The translations under genes and the position numbers were made by a program. A model generated the notes under the pieces. It was not told where the DNA came from, did no database searches, and was given only the letters and a program-made list of their open reading frames with translations. Shown piece after piece: positions 29,758-39,566 of a DNA stretch of 64,000 nt; the stretch's first letter is position 1; every line of letters begins with the position of its first letter. The stretch covers positions 62,001-126,000 of the forward strand of contig JAIYCR010000040.1 in the NCBI GenBank assembly GCA_027487905.1. The letters are read 5' to 3'. The DNA comes from Rubrivivax sp. GTDB lineage: Bacteria; Pseudomonadota; Gammaproteobacteria; Burkholderiales; Burkholderiaceae_C.

Positions 29758-30174
29758 TCAGCGGCGCGTCCAGGTCTGGGCGGCAGGGTCGAAGGCCCAG
29801 CGGGCGGCTTCCTCGGCCGTGGTGGGCCAGGGGCGGCGGGCGATTTCCTCGCGCCGCAGGATCCACACCTCGAAGATCAGGCCGCTGGTGGGCTCGACCG
29901 TGTAGTTCACCGTCCCGCCCTGTCCCATGAGCGAGCCCGACAGCGCGATCATGTTGTCGGTGCCGCGGATGCGTGCGCCAGGCGCCAGCCGCGCCGGCTG
30001 GCCGTTGAGCTCCACCTCGGGCGGCTGACCGAAACGGATGTCGCCGCGCAGCGCGTTGGCCGGGAAGGGGCGCGCGACCTGGGCGAGGGCGGGCAGGGTG
30101 GCGCACAGGCTCGCGGCAGCAGCGGCAACACCCTTGAGGGCGAGGCGCCGGCCAGCGTCGGAACAGCGGGTCAT
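29758..30174 (-). CDS. Secreted protein of unknown function
   Basis: 138 residues. N-terminal signal peptide with twin basic start ([25 protein letters not shown]), cleavage likely after ALA about residue 31. The mature domain ([37 protein letters not shown]) looks like a small beta-rich domain and ends with [13 protein letters not shown]. No family recognised with certainty. It lies just upstream of miaB, 19 bases away. Confidence 0.7.
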   Translation of the reverse strand: MTRCSDAGRRLALKGVAAAAASLCATLPALAQVARPFPANALRGDIRFGQPPEVELNGQPARLAPGARIRGTDNMIALSGSLMGQGGTVNYTVEPTSGLIFEVWILRREEIARRPWPTTAEEAARWAFDPAAQTWTRR

Positions 30175-30293
30175 GGTGTGGATCCAGGGGCTGTTGAGGG
30201 CAGGCGGGATTGTGCCTTGCGGGGCTCTGCCGGCCGTCGTGGCCCGTTCGGCGCGAAGGCCTAGGTCCTGAGGGAGCGGGACACCCTACAAGG

Positions 30294-30329
30294 CGAAGAG
30301 CCCGCGGGCGGCGGCCGGCGGGCTCTTCG
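30294..30329 (-). terminator. Terminator hairpin downstream of tRNA-Met
   Basis: Perfect 12-bp inverted repeat CGAAGAGCCCGC / GCGGGCTCTTCG with a 12-base GC-rich loop, 7 bases beyond the 3' CCA of the tRNA gene. No U tract. Fits 3' end formation of the tRNA transcript. Confidence 0.6.
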
Positions 30330-30336
30330 AGGGGAC

Positions 30337-30413
<77 letters not shown>

Positions 30414-30516
30414 AAAGCCCGCAAGTATAGCGTGCGGCTTCACCGGCTGCGAAGCCCCCCTTCCTCCAGCGCTGCCCCCGGGGCGGCGTCGAACGGTCGT
30501 CCTGCCGTCCCCCCCG

Positions 30517-31545
30517 ATGTTCAGCTTCTTCCGCAAGAAACCCCCCGCAGCGGCCGAGGCTGCGCCGCCGCCGCCCGCACCCGCGCCCGCGCCCGCCGAA
30601 GCGCCCGCCGAAGCGCCACCCGCCCCCCCGCGCAGCGCCTGGCTGGACCGCCTGACCCAGGGCCTGCGCAAGACGGGCAGTTCCATCGCCACGGTCTTCA
30701 CCGGAACCCGCATCGACGAGGCGCTCTACGAGGAGCTGGAGGCCGCGCTGCTGATGGCCGACACCGGCACGCGGGCCACGCAGCGGCTGCTGGACGACCT
30801 GCGCCGGCGGGTGAAGGACACCCGCGCCACCGATCCTGCGCAGGTCAAGGCTCTGCTGGCGCAGGCGGTGGCCGAGTTGCTGGCACCGGTTCAGCAGCCG
30901 CTGGCCATCGGCGCGCACCCCACCACCGTGTTGATGGTGGTGGGCGTCAATGGCGCAGGCAAGACCACCAGCATCGGCAAGCTCACCCACCACCTGGCCG
31001 CGTCCGGGCAGAAGGTGCTGCTGGCCGCGGCCGACACCTTCCGCGCGGCAGCGCGCGAGCAGCTCGCCGTGTGGGCCGACCGCAACCGCGTCGAGGTGGT
31101 GAGCCAGGCCGGCGGCGACCCGTCCGCGGTGAGCTTCGATGCCGTCTCGGCGGGCGTGGCGCGCAAGGCCGATGTGGTGATCGTGGACACCGCGGGCCGC
31201 TTGACGACCCAGGCACACCTGATGGCCGAGCTCGAGAAGATCAAGCGGGTGGTCGGCAAGGCCCTGGCCGGAGCACCGCACGAGGTGCTGCTGGTGGTGG
31301 ACGGCAATACCGGGCAGAACGCGCTGTCGCAGGTGCAGGCCTTCGATGCCAGCGTCGGGCTGACCGGCCTGGTGGTCACCAAGCTGGACGGCACGGCCAA
31401 GGGGGGCGTGCTGTGCGCCATCGCGCTGTGGTCGCGCGAGCAGCGCGGCCGGCCGCTGCCGGTCTACTTCATCGGCGTGGGCGAGGGCCTGGAAGCCCTC
31501 GAAACCTTCGACGCCCGCGAGTTCGCGCAGGCCATGCTGGGTTGA
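30517..31545 (+). CDS. ftsY: Signal recognition particle receptor FtsY
   Basis: 342 residues. Membrane-associated SRP GTPase that docks ribosome-SRP complexes to SecYEG. A short Ala/Pro-rich N-terminal region (about residues 8-45) replaces the long acidic A domain of enterobacteria. NG domain: G1 GVNGAGKTTSIGKL at about 144, DTFRAAAREQL, G3 DTAGRL, TKLDGTAKGG, and C-terminal YFIGVGEGLEALETFDAREF. The partner ffh lies 0.9 kb away on the opposite strand. Confidence 0.96.
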   Translation: MFSFFRKKPPAAAEAAPPPPAPAPAPAEAPAEAPPAPPRSAWLDRLTQGLRKTGSSIATVFTGTRIDEALYEELEAALLMADTGTRATQRLLDDLRRRVKDTRATDPAQVKALLAQAVAELLAPVQQPLAIGAHPTTVLMVVGVNGAGKTTSIGKLTHHLAASGQKVLLAAADTFRAAAREQLAVWADRNRVEVVSQAGGDPSAVSFDAVSAGVARKADVVIVDTAGRLTTQAHLMAELEKIKRVVGKALAGAPHEVLLVVDGNTGQNALSQVQAFDASVGLTGLVVTKLDGTAKGGVLCAIALWSREQRGRPLPVYFIGVGEGLEALETFDAREFAQAMLG

Positions 31546-31560
31546 GGCCGTGGCGGCGCC

Positions 31561-32313
31561 TCAAGCCCGCGGCGCGGCAGGGTCGGGCGCATCCAGTCCG
31601 CCGGTTCGCGAGTCGAGGTCGTCGAACCAGGTGGACGCGGGCGGCTCGCGCAGTTCGGTCACCTCGTCGGGCACCGGCAGGTCCAGCGGGTTGGCGGCCC
31701 GTGCGACATGCGCGGGGGCCAGCCCGGCGTGCCCTGGATGCCCGGCCGACGCCCTGTCCGCGGGCGTTGCGGCCCGCGACGGCAGCGGGGGCAGGTCGAT
31801 CTGCCGGCGCACGCCGTCCACCGAGGGCAGCGTGCCTTCCATCCACAGGTGGACCGGTATCTGCGCGGCCTGCAGCACCCGGCACAGCCGGGCTTCGCGC
31901 CGGACGGACCTTTCGCTGCGCGCGCCGGCCGGTCGAACCGACACCACCGCCAGTGCCTGGGTGCTGGGGTCGCAGATGAGCAGGTCGGCACATTGGCCGC
32001 CGACGCGGCGCAGCCATTCGCGGTAGGAGTGGCGGGTGGGCACGCGCAGGAAGCGCGCCAGCGGCACCTGGGCCAGCACGACATGCCCGGGAAAGGCACG
32101 CACCAGCAGTTCGTGGGCTGCCCGCTGCGAATCGGTGAGCACCCGGGTGGCCTGGGGTTCCCAGGCGGTCAGGGTGTCCAGCGACCCGTGGACACCGGAC
32201 GGGCCCCGGGCGGCGGCTGAGCGGCGGCGCAGCCAGGCGATGGCGGCCGCTGCCATCGGCAGCACGAGCGCTGCGGCCAGCGCGGCGGGCCATCCGAGGT
32301 CGGAAGCTTCCAT
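31561..32313 (-). CDS. DUF2726 domain protein with N-terminal membrane anchor
   Basis: 250 residues. One N-terminal transmembrane helix (WPAALAAALVLPMAAAAIAWL) followed by a restriction-endonuclease-like DUF2726 domain (LTDSQRAAHELLVRAFPG, LAQVPLARFLRV, ADLLICDPSTQALAVVSV). The LICD...AVVSV stretch fits a PD-(D/E)XK-type core, but the second acidic residue is replaced (VVSVRP), so nuclease activity is doubtful. The C-terminal 70 residues are low-complexity. Convergent with ftsY (15-base gap). Start at ATG 32313; the frame is open far upstream but only as antisense to ffh. Confidence 0.7.
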   Translation of the reverse strand: MEASDLGWPAALAAALVLPMAAAAIAWLRRRSAAARGPSGVHGSLDTLTAWEPQATRVLTDSQRAAHELLVRAFPGHVVLAQVPLARFLRVPTRHSYREWLRRVGGQCADLLICDPSTQALAVVSVRPAGARSERSVRREARLCRVLQAAQIPVHLWMEGTLPSVDGVRRQIDLPPLPSRAATPADRASAGHPGHAGLAPAHVARAANPLDLPVPDEVTELREPPASTWFDDLDSRTGGLDAPDPAAPRA

Positions 32314-32401
32314 GGTCAGGTGGCGCCTGGGGGGGCCGTGCCGGCGGGTGGGCGGGCTTCGAACAGGGCGCTCGAAGGCAGGTGCGGTGGGCGGTCGCGG
32401 T

Positions 32402-32441
32402 GGGCGGGCTCGGGAATCGGGCTTGGGGGGCGGGCTCGGGG
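32402..32441 (+). other. G-quadruplex-like run of guanines
   Basis: Eight runs of three or more Gs separated by one to four bases on the plus strand, including GGGAATCGGGCTTGGGGGGC directly followed by GGGCTCGGGG. This satisfies the G3+N1-7 pattern. It lies 10 bases beyond the ffh stop in the ffh-DUF2726 gap. The RNA made from both neighbouring genes would be C-rich, so any structure would be in the DNA. Confidence 0.5.
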
Positions 32442-32450
32442 AGCGTGGCG

Positions 32451-33848
32451 TCAGCGCAGGCCGCCGAAGCCGCCTCCGCCCATGCCCGGCAGGCCCTTCA
32501 TGCCGCCCATGCGCTTCATCATCTTCATCAGGCCGCCGCCCTTCATCTTCTTCATCATGTCGCGCATCTGCTCGAACTGGTTGAGCAGGCGGTTGACCTC
32601 CTGGACGTGCACACCCGCGCCTGCGGCGATCCGGCGCTTGCGGGTGGCCTTGAGCAGTTCGGGCTTGCGCCGCTCGAGCGGCGTCATCGAGCAGATGATG
32701 CCCTCCATGCGGCGAACGTCGCGTTCGGCGCGGTCCATGTCGGCCTGGCCCGCCTTGGCGGCCATCTGCGTGGGCAGCTTGTCCATCAGGCCGGACAGGC
32801 CGCCCATCTTCTTCATCTGGCTCAGCTGGGCCAGGAAGTCGTTGAGATCGAAGGTCTCGCCGCTCTTGACCTTGTCGGCCAGCTTCTGCGCGGCGGCGAC
32901 GTCCACGCCCTTTTGCACCTCCTCGACGAGCGCGACGATGTCGCCCATGCCGAGCACCCGCTGCGCATGGCGGTTGGCGTCGAAGACCTCCAGGCCGTCG
33001 ATCTTCTCGCTCACGCCGGCGAACTTGATGGGCGCACCGGTGATCTGGCGCACCGACAGCGCCGCGCCACCGCGGCTGTCGCCGTCCATCTTGGTGAGCA
33101 CGATGCCGGTGAGCGGCAGCGCCTCCTTGAAGGCGCGGGCGGTGTTGATCGCGTCCTGGCCCTGCATGGCGTCGACGACGAAGAGGGTCTCCACCGGATT
33201 GAGTTCCGCATGGAGCGCGGCGATCTCGCGCATCAGCGCCTCGTCGATCGCCAGGCGGCCCGCGGTGTCCACCAGCAGCACGTCGAAGTAGTGGCGGCGC
33301 GCGTGGTCGAGGGCCGCGCGGGCGATGTCCAGCGGCTTCTGGTCGGCGGTGCTGGGGAACCACTCCGCGCCGGCCTGCGCGGTGACGGTGCGCAGCTGCT
33401 CGATGGCCGCCGGCCGGTAGACGTCGGCCGAGACGGTGAGCACCTTCTTGCGCCGCTTGTCCAACAGGTGCCGGGCGAGCTTGGCGGTGGTCGTGGTCTT
33501 GCCCGCGCCCTGCAGGCCGGCCATCAGGATGACCGCCGGCGGCTGGGCGGCCAGGTTGAGTTCGCTGGTGGGTTGGTCCGGGCCTTCGCCCATCGTCGCG
33601 GCGAGCTCGCGGTTGACGATGCCCACCAGCGCCTGGCCGGGGGTCAGCGAGCCCACGACCTCGGCACCCAGCGCCTTGTCCTTCACCCGGGCGATGAAGT
33701 CGCGCACCACGGGCAGCGCGACGTCGGCCTCGAGCAGGGCCAGGCGCACCTCGCGCAGCATGTCCTGCACGTTGGCGTCGGTGATGCGGGCCTGGCCGCG
33801 CATCGTCTTGACCAGTCGGCTCAGGCGGTCGGTCAGCAAGGAAGCCAT
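32451..33848 (-). CDS. ffh: Signal recognition particle protein Ffh
   Basis: 465 residues. SRP54 GTPase that binds signal sequences and 4.5S RNA. NG domain with G1 GLQGAGKTTTTAKL at about 107, DVYRPAAIEQL, G3 DTAGRL and TKMDGDSRGGA; M domain with the RNA-binding RRIAAGAGVHVQEVNRLLNQ and a methionine/glycine-rich C-terminus. Start at ATG 33848 (MASLLTDRLSRLV). Divergent from the ccsA-like gene across 192 bases. Confidence 0.97.
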   Translation of the reverse strand: MASLLTDRLSRLVKTMRGQARITDANVQDMLREVRLALLEADVALPVVRDFIARVKDKALGAEVVGSLTPGQALVGIVNRELAATMGEGPDQPTSELNLAAQPPAVILMAGLQGAGKTTTTAKLARHLLDKRRKKVLTVSADVYRPAAIEQLRTVTAQAGAEWFPSTADQKPLDIARAALDHARRHYFDVLLVDTAGRLAIDEALMREIAALHAELNPVETLFVVDAMQGQDAINTARAFKEALPLTGIVLTKMDGDSRGGAALSVRQITGAPIKFAGVSEKIDGLEVFDANRHAQRVLGMGDIVALVEEVQKGVDVAAAQKLADKVKSGETFDLNDFLAQLSQMKKMGGLSGLMDKLPTQMAAKAGQADMDRAERDVRRMEGIICSMTPLERRKPELLKATRKRRIAAGAGVHVQEVNRLLNQFEQMRDMMKKMKGGGLMKMMKRMGGMKGLPGMGGGGFGGLR

Positions 33849-34040
33849 GCGCGGGTCGCCCGGCCGGGCCCCATGAGGGACGGACAGGCACGAAAGTAAA
33901 CTGGACGGTCAGTGTACTGTCGGGGGTGTGCCCAGCAGCGCTCAGCCCGGCGCCGCGTCGACCTGCAGCCGTGCCCGCGCCCAGGCCCACCGCCGACTCC
34001 ACCGTGCTCCTGCATCGACGGGCCCGCCCTCGCATCCAAC

Positions 34041-34841
34041 ATGTCCTCGGTCCCCGTTCCCCTCGTCCTGCCCAGCCTCGCGGCGCTGGCGTCCTACCTT
34101 CTGGCCGCCACCGCCAGCGACCGGGGTGGCCGCTGGCTGAGCCACGCGCTGCTGGCCGGGTGGCTGGCGCACGCGGTGGCGCTGGTGGTGGACATGAGTG
34201 GCTGGGGCGCATCGCTGCCCGGCGCCCGCTTCGGCTTCGCGCCGGCTCTGTCCATGACCGTGTGGCTGGTGCTGGCGGTGCATGTCGTCGAAAGCCGGCT
34301 CGTGCCCATTGGCCAGGTGCGTCGCACCATGGCCTTCCTGGGCATCCTGGCGGTGGCCTTGGCGGCCTTCTTCCCCGGCGAGCTGCGCCCGCATGCGGCA
34401 TCGCGCTGGGCACCGCTGCATTGGGTGCTGGGCATCGCTTCCTACGGGCTCTTCGGTGCGGCGGTGCTGCACGCTGCCTTGCTGGATGCCGCCGACCGGC
34501 GCATGCGCCGGCGAACGCCCGGCGAGGCGGTGACCACGCCGCTGGGCCTGCCGCTGCTGGCGCTCGAGCGGCTGACCTTCTCTTTCGTGGCCGCAGGCTT
34601 CATCGCGCTGTCGGCGGCCATCGTGCTGGGCATCGTGCACGCGAGTCCCTGGAGGTGGGACCACAAGACGGTGTTCTCCCTGCTGGGCTGGGCGGTCTTC
34701 GCCGGCGTGCTGGGTGGCCGACGGGCCTTCGGCTGGCGGGGCCGGCGCGCGACCCGATGGGTCTACATCGGCGCGGGTCTGCTGCTGCTGGCCTACGTGG
34801 GCTCGCGCTTCGTGCTGGAGGTCGTCCTTGGCCGCGTGTGA
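34041..34841 (+). CDS. CcsA/YpjD-like cytochrome c assembly-family membrane protein
   Basis: 266 residues, about eight membrane segments. Resembles YpjD/CcsA: the middle contains HWVLGIASYGLFGAAVLHAA and the C-terminal part HASPWRWDHKTVFSLLGWAVF, with histidines and aromatic residues positioned as in haem-handling proteins. Role not proven; in gammaproteobacteria ypjD is linked to ffh, as here (divergent, 192 bases apart). ATG 34041 is chosen because hydrophobic sequence begins directly after it. Confidence 0.82.
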   Translation: MSSVPVPLVLPSLAALASYLLAATASDRGGRWLSHALLAGWLAHAVALVVDMSGWGASLPGARFGFAPALSMTVWLVLAVHVVESRLVPIGQVRRTMAFLGILAVALAAFFPGELRPHAASRWAPLHWVLGIASYGLFGAAVLHAALLDAADRRMRRRTPGEAVTTPLGLPLLALERLTFSFVAAGFIALSAAIVLGIVHASPWRWDHKTVFSLLGWAVFAGVLGGRRAFGWRGRRATRWVYIGAGLLLLAYVGSRFVLEVVLGRV

Positions 34842-34862
34842 GCGATCGCCAGCGAGGGTCCG

Positions 34863-35132
34863 ATGAAGTACCTGCTGGCCGGTGTCATCGTCGTCGCGCT
34901 GCTGGCCATCCTGCGGGCCAAGCGCCGGCGCGCTGCGCCGGGGGCAGGGGCTTCGGCGCCTGCGTCGGCAGCGGCGGCGCAGCGGCCAGGCGAGGGCCCT
35001 TCGCGCATGCTGCAATGCGCGGCGTGTGGGGTGCACCTGCCGATGGACGAGGTGTTCCGGCGGGGCGACGAGGTCTTCTGCTGCGACGCCCACGCCCGGC
35101 GTCCGCCGTCCGCCGGTGGCGGATCGTGCTGA
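34863..35132 (+). CDS. PP0621-family small zinc-ribbon protein
   Basis: 89 residues: an N-terminal membrane anchor (YLLAGVIVVALLAILRAKRRR), an Ala-rich linker, then a metal-binding domain MLQCAACGVHLPMDEVFRRG...FCCDAHAR with Cys-x2-Cys and Cys-Cys/His ligands. Function unknown. It sits 21 bases after the CcsA-like gene and directly before pilS (one base between stop and start), so is part of the same transcript. Confidence 0.82.
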   Translation: MKYLLAGVIVVALLAILRAKRRRAAPGAGASAPASAAAAQRPGEGPSRMLQCAACGVHLPMDEVFRRGDEVFCCDAHARRPPSAGGGSC

Positions 35133-35133
35133 G

Positions 35134-37344
35134 ATGACACGCGCGCCGATCACACGCGCACCCACGACACGCGCGCAGCCGGTGCCGGCGAACACCGAGC
35201 GTGCCGAGGCCGCTGCGCCCCCCGACGATCCGGGGCTTGGCCTGGACCTCGGCCTGGGGCGTCGCCGCCCGGCCGAGTCCGACTTCTTCGTGCGTCCGAG
35301 CGAGCCGGTCGAGCATCCGCTGGATGCGGGCATCACCCGCCCCATGGAGTACAACGACGCGCCCGATCGACGCCGCGCCCGTCCCGCCATGGCCGACGGC
35401 AGCGCGTGGTTCGATGCCGACCCGTCGCCGCTGCCCAGGCCTGCGGCGGCCGCTTCGAGCGAGCCCGCAGATGGGTTGCGCTCTGCTTCGACATCGTCGT
35501 CCGCCCCCGGCCGGTCGGCTCCCCCGCAGTCCGCCCCGGCGCCCGCGTCCACCGCGCAGGCGCAGGCGCGGGCCAGCGCGGCAGAGACGACCCCTGTGCG
35601 GGTGGAGCGTCGCCGGGGTGCGCCGGTGAACCCGGCCGACCTGGCCGGCAGCGATCCGACACTGATGCAGCGCGCGCCGTCGGGGCGTCAACGCATCTTC
35701 CGCATCTTCCTGGCCGCCCGGGCCGCGGTGGGGGTGGCGGTGGCACTGGGGCAGCTGCTCATCGGCGCGATGGCCGGCAGTGGCGCCCACCCCTTGCTGA
35801 CGGTGGTGCTGATCTACGCCTTGAGCGCGGTGCTGGTGTGGGCCTATTCACCCGAGGTGGCGCCGCGGGCCATGTCCAGTGGCTGGGGCCTGCCGCGCCG
35901 TCTGTGGGTGGCCACCATCGGCGTGGATGTCGCGGCCTTCGCGGGCCTGCTGGCCTTGTCACCCAGCGGCGGGCCCAACTATGGCGCGCTGCTGGTGATG
36001 CCCGTGCTGATGGCGGGCGTGTTCATGCCGCGAACCTCCGCGCTGGCCGTGGCCGCCGGCATCACGCTGCTGCTGCTCGTGGCCAGTGCGCTGGGCAGCG
36101 CCGCAGGCGTCGACCTTCCGGCGTCCCTGGCCCAGGCCGGGCTTGCGGCCACGGGCCTCTTCGTCGTGGCCTTGCTCGCGTCCGAGCTTTCCGCCCGGTT
36201 GGAGCGCGAGGAGCGCTCGGCCCGCGGCAGCCTGGAGCGAGCGCGCCAGGAAGCGCAGCTCAACCGCCTGGTCATCGACGAGATGCGCGATGGCGTGATG
36301 GTCGTGGACCGCGGCGGCTGGGTCCGCCGCGCGAACCCCGCGGCTCGCGCCCTGGTCGCTGCGGCCGGCGCCGGGCCGGTCCCCCCGTTCCAGCTGCGCC
36401 ATGTGGCGGCCTGGGCCGACCTGGTGGACATGATCGACGCCGCCTTCCGCCATGGCCAGCCGGCCGAGCAGGCGCTGGACGCGACGCTCTCCTTCGAGGT
36501 CGGACATCGCCGGGTGCTGCGCGTGCGCCCGCGCTTCACCCGGCAGCGTTCGGGCCACGACAGCGAGGATTTCTGCGTGCTGTTCCTGGAGGACGTGAAG
36601 GAGGTCCAGGCGCGTTCTCGGCAGGAGAAGCTGGCGGCGATGGGGCGGGTTTCGGCCGGCATCGCGCACGAGATCCGCAACCCGCTGTCGGCCATCGCCC
36701 AGGCCAATGCGCTGCTCGCCGAGGACGTGTCCGATGCTTCCCAGCGGCGCCTGTCGCAGATGGTGGCCGACAACGTGGAGCGTTTGAAGCGCATCGTCGA
36801 TGACGTGCTCGAGGCGGCACCTGCGGCCGCGCCGGACTGCGAGCCGCTGGATGCGACCGCCGCCGTGGGCCAGGCCTGCGCGGATTGGGCGCGCACCGCC
36901 AAGGTTCGAACCGGTCACGACGGCGTGCTGCAGCTGGACCTGCCCGATGCGCCGCTCGGGGTGCACTTCGACCCCGACCACCTGCGCCGGGTCATGGTCA
37001 ACCTGCTGGAGAACGCGCACCGCCACGGCACCGGCGAGCCCGGCAGCCTGCGGGTCCGGCTGTACGAGAACGGGCCGGCCGACGCGGCGCTGCTGGTGGT
37101 CAATGACGGCGAGGCGATCGCGCCCGAGGTCGAACGTCACCTCTTCGAGCCCTTCTTCTCCACCCGCAGCCGGGGCAGTGGCCTGGGCCTGTACATCTGC
37201 CGGGAGCTGTGCGAGCGTTACGGCGCCCGCATCGACTACCGGCAACGCGCCGGCACCGAGGGGCCGCGCAACGAGTTCCACCTGGTGATGCGCCGCCGCG
37301 AGCTTCCGTCGCGGCCGAGCCTGCCCGAAGGCCTGATCGCATGA
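35134..37344 (+). CDS. pilS: Two-component sensor histidine kinase PilS
   Basis: 736 residues. Membrane sensor kinase controlling type IV pilus transcription through PilR. A long low-complexity N-terminal region (about 185 residues, starting with near-repeats [14 protein letters not shown]) precedes about six membrane segments (residues about 190-370), a PAS domain (about 380-480), the phosphoacceptor [15 protein letters not shown] with His512, and the ATPase domain (N box [10 protein letters not shown] boxes near RGSGLGLYI). Typical PilS is about 530-580 residues, so the extension is unusual; an internal start near [12 protein letters not shown] is an alternative. It overlaps pilR by four bases. 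Confidence 0.88.
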   Translation: MTRAPITRAPTTRAQPVPANTERAEAAAPPDDPGLGLDLGLGRRRPAESDFFVRPSEPVEHPLDAGITRPMEYNDAPDRRRARPAMADGSAWFDADPSPLPRPAAAASSEPADGLRSASTSSSAPGRSAPPQSAPAPASTAQAQARASAAETTPVRVERRRGAPVNPADLAGSDPTLMQRAPSGRQRIFRIFLAARAAVGVAVALGQLLIGAMAGSGAHPLLTVVLIYALSAVLVWAYSPEVAPRAMSSGWGLPRRLWVATIGVDVAAFAGLLALSPSGGPNYGALLVMPVLMAGVFMPRTSALAVAAGITLLLLVASALGSAAGVDLPASLAQAGLAATGLFVVALLASELSARLEREERSARGSLERARQEAQLNRLVIDEMRDGVMVVDRGGWVRRANPAARALVAAAGAGPVPPFQLRHVAAWADLVDMIDAAFRHGQPAEQALDATLSFEVGHRRVLRVRPRFTRQRSGHDSEDFCVLFLEDVKEVQARSRQEKLAAMGRVSAGIAHEIRNPLSAIAQANALLAEDVSDASQRRLSQMVADNVERLKRIVDDVLEAAPAAAPDCEPLDATAAVGQACADWARTAKVRTGHDGVLQLDLPDAPLGVHFDPDHLRRVMVNLLENAHRHGTGEPGSLRVRLYENGPADAALLVVNDGEAIAPEVERHLFEPFFSTRSRGSGLGLYICRELCERYGARIDYRQRAGTEGPRNEFHLVMRRRELPSRPSLPEGLIA

Positions 37345-38897
37345 GCGCTGCTTCCACCCCCCGCGTGCTGGTCGTCGACGACGAGCCTGACCTGCGCACG
37401 CTCTATGAGCTTGCGCTGCTGCGCGAGGGCTTCGCGGTGGAGACTGCCGCCGATGTCGGCGAAGGGCTCAGGGCCCTGGCCGAGCAGGCCTTCGACGTGG
37501 TGATCACCGACATGCGGCTGCCCGACGGCAGTGGCCTGGACATCCTTCACCACCTGGAGCAGGGCGCCCGCAGCGAGCGTTCGCTGGTCATCACGGCCTA
37601 TGGGTCGGCGGAGAACGCGGTGGAGGCGCTCAAGGCCGGCGCCTTCGACTACCTCACCAAGCCGGTGGACCTGCGCCAGTTCCGCAACGTGGTGGCTTCG
37701 GCCATCGGCCGAACGGACGCGGCTGCGTCGCGCCCCTCCACCCGGGCCAGCCCCCGATCGGCGCCGCCGCGCGCGGCCCTGCAGCGCATGGCAGGCCGGT
37801 CGCTGGCCATCGAGTCGGTGCGGCAGCTGGTGGCCCGGGTGGCGCGCAGCATGGCGCCGGTGCTGGTCAACGGCGAGTCGGGCACCGGCAAGGAACTGGT
37901 CGCCCGCGCGGTGCACGAGGCCAGCCCGCGGGCCGGCGGGCCTTTCGTGGCGGTCAACTGCGGCGCCATTCCCGAGCAGCTGCTGGAGGCCGAGTTCTTC
38001 GGCGTGCGCAAGGGTGCCTTCACCGGTGCGCAGGAGGACCGGGCGGGCTTCTTCCAGGCGGCCGATGGGGGCACGCTGTTCCTGGACGAGATCGGCGAGC
38101 TGCCGCTGTCGATGCAGCCCAAGCTGCTGCGCGTCATCCAGGAGCGGGTGGTCCGCCCGGTGGGCGCCACCGCCGAATCGGCGATCCAGGTCCGCATCGT
38201 CTGCGCCACCCACCGCGACCTCGCGGCCGATGTGGCCGCCGGGCGCTTCCGGCAGGATCTCTTCTATCGCCTGAACGTGATTCCCATACGCGTGCCGCCG
38301 CTGCGCGACCGGCTGGACGACCTGCCTGCGATCGCCGAGCACCTGCTCGAGCGCATCGCCCGCGATGGCGGGATCGACCCGGCTCCGCGGCTGGCGCCGC
38401 CCGCGCTGCAGTGGCTGGCGCGCCAGGCTTTTCCTGGCAATGTGCGCGAGCTGGAAAACCTGCTGCACCGCGCGGTGGCGCTGTGCGCGGGCCCGGTGAT
38501 CGAACTGGACGACCTGGGCGTGGCCGAAGCGCAGGCCGGGCCGGTGGCAGCGCCGGTCGGAGCGCCGTTCGTGGCACCCGGTGGGCCCGAGCCTGCGTCG
38601 GCCGTGGCGCCCGACAGCGTGAATGCCCTTTCGTCGGAGGCCTCCTGCGTCGCCCCGTCGGAACGCCCGTCCGGCGATCCGCTGCCGGCCGACCTCGCGG
38701 CGCACCTGGATGCGGTGGAGCGCACCATCCTGCTCAAGGCGCTTGAACTGCATCGCTTCAACCGAACGGCGGCGGGGGCAGGCCTGGGCCTGTCGCTGCG
38801 CCAGATGCGGTATCGCATGGCCAGGCTGGGCATCACCGCGCCGGGAGACGCCGCCGAGTCCGCGACCGAGACGACCGGCGAGGAACCGGCTCCATGA
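37341..38897 (+). CDS. pilR: Sigma-54-dependent response regulator PilR
   Basis: 518 residues. NtrC-family activator of pilin genes. Receiver domain with phospho-acceptor Asp57 ([11 protein letters not shown]); AAA+ domain with Walker A GESGTGKE (about 178) and the sigma-54 contact loop GAFTGAQ; C-terminal Fis-type helix-turn-helix ([20 protein letters not shown]). A low-complexity linker of about 60 residues separates the AAA+ and DNA-binding domains. Overlaps pilS and ampD by four bases at each end. No pilin gene is in this window. Confidence 0.93.
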   Translation: MSAASTPRVLVVDDEPDLRTLYELALLREGFAVETAADVGEGLRALAEQAFDVVITDMRLPDGSGLDILHHLEQGARSERSLVITAYGSAENAVEALKAGAFDYLTKPVDLRQFRNVVASAIGRTDAAASRPSTRASPRSAPPRAALQRMAGRSLAIESVRQLVARVARSMAPVLVNGESGTGKELVARAVHEASPRAGGPFVAVNCGAIPEQLLEAEFFGVRKGAFTGAQEDRAGFFQAADGGTLFLDEIGELPLSMQPKLLRVIQERVVRPVGATAESAIQVRIVCATHRDLAADVAAGRFRQDLFYRLNVIPIRVPPLRDRLDDLPAIAEHLLERIARDGGIDPAPRLAPPALQWLARQAFPGNVRELENLLHRAVALCAGPVIELDDLGVAEAQAGPVAAPVGAPFVAPGGPEPASAVAPDSVNALSSEASCVAPSERPSGDPLPADLAAHLDAVERTILLKALELHRFNRTAAGAGLGLSLRQMRYRMARLGITAPGDAAESATETTGEEPAP

Positions 38898-39517
38898 AGC
38901 CTCCCGTGCAGCGGCGCCTGCGCCGCTGGAGCGGCGGATGGCTGCGGGGCGCCGACTGGCAGCCCAGCCCGAACCAGAATGCACGGCCCGTCGGAGAGCG
39001 GATCCGGCTGGCCGTCATCCATTCGATCAGCCTGCCGCCGGGTGAGTACGGCGGTCCGGCCATCGAGGCGCTGTTCCACAACCGGCTGGTGCCCACCGCG
39101 CACCCCTATTACGCGGGCCTGCAGGGGCTCAGGGTGTCGGCGCACTTCGTGATCCGGCGCGACGGCCGGCTGCAGCAGTTCGTCGCGGTGGACCGCCGCG
39201 CCTGGCATGCGGGGGTGTCGAGCTGGGAGGGGCGCGAGGGCTGCAACGACTTCTCCGTGGGCATCGAACTGGAGGGGCTGGAGGGGCAGACCTTCGAGTT
39301 GGTGCAGTACCGGGAATTGAATCGCCTGCTGCGTGACCTTCTTCACGCGTGGCCGCTGGACGCGGTGGCGGGTCATGAGCATGTGGCCCCGGGAAGGAAG
39401 CGCGACCCCGGTCCTGGCTTCGACGCGGCGTTGCTCACGGCTGCTGCCGCCCTGCGCAAGCCGCCCGCATGGCAGGGGCCGCACGCGGTGTCAAGCGGCG
39501 AAAACTCCAAACACTAG
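38894..39517 (+). CDS. ampD: 1,6-anhydro-N-acetylmuramyl-L-alanine amidase AmpD
   Basis: 207 residues, no signal peptide. Cytoplasmic zinc amidase of cell-wall recycling. Amidase_2 signatures: [38 protein letters not shown] and [18 protein letters not shown] with the zinc His/His/Asp set. Start overlaps the pilR stop (ATGA). The stop codon falls inside the upstream weak NrdR-like site of the nrdA promoter. Confidence 0.95.
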   Translation: MKPPVQRRLRRWSGGWLRGADWQPSPNQNARPVGERIRLAVIHSISLPPGEYGGPAIEALFHNRLVPTAHPYYAGLQGLRVSAHFVIRRDGRLQQFVAVDRRAWHAGVSSWEGREGCNDFSVGIELEGLEGQTFELVQYRELNRLLRDLLHAWPLDAVAGHEHVAPGRKRDPGPGFDAALLTAAAALRKPPAWQGPHAVSSGENSKH

Positions 39518-39526
39518 GGGTGGGGT
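39511..39526 (+). promoter_or_regulatory. Weak upstream NrdR-like box
   Basis: ACACTAGGGGTGGGGT matches the usual NrdR-box consensus ACACWATATATWGTGT at 10 of 16 positions, mainly in the left arm. Its start is 42 bases (four helical turns) before the strong box at 39553, as expected for tandem NrdR sites. It overlaps the ampD stop codon. Confidence 0.4.
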
Positions 39527-39537
39527 TGAGAACCCGG

Positions 39538-39566
39538 TTGTAGGGCTTCGCGACCCTAGATATAGT
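39538..39566 (+). promoter_or_regulatory. Probable nrdA promoter
   Basis: TTGTAG (39538-39543), a 17-base spacer and TATAGT (39561-39566). The -10 differs from consensus at one position, the -35 at three. The -10 lies inside the strong NrdR box, so repressor binding would block polymerase. Predicted start near 39573, leaving a leader of about 410 bases before nrdA. Confidence 0.6.

Noticed and set aside
31561-34413. Possible 950-residue fusion of the DUF2726 protein with an upstream N-terminal part
   Set aside because: The upstream two-thirds is antisense shadow of ffh and has no homology; the real start is ATG 32313, followed directly by a membrane helix.
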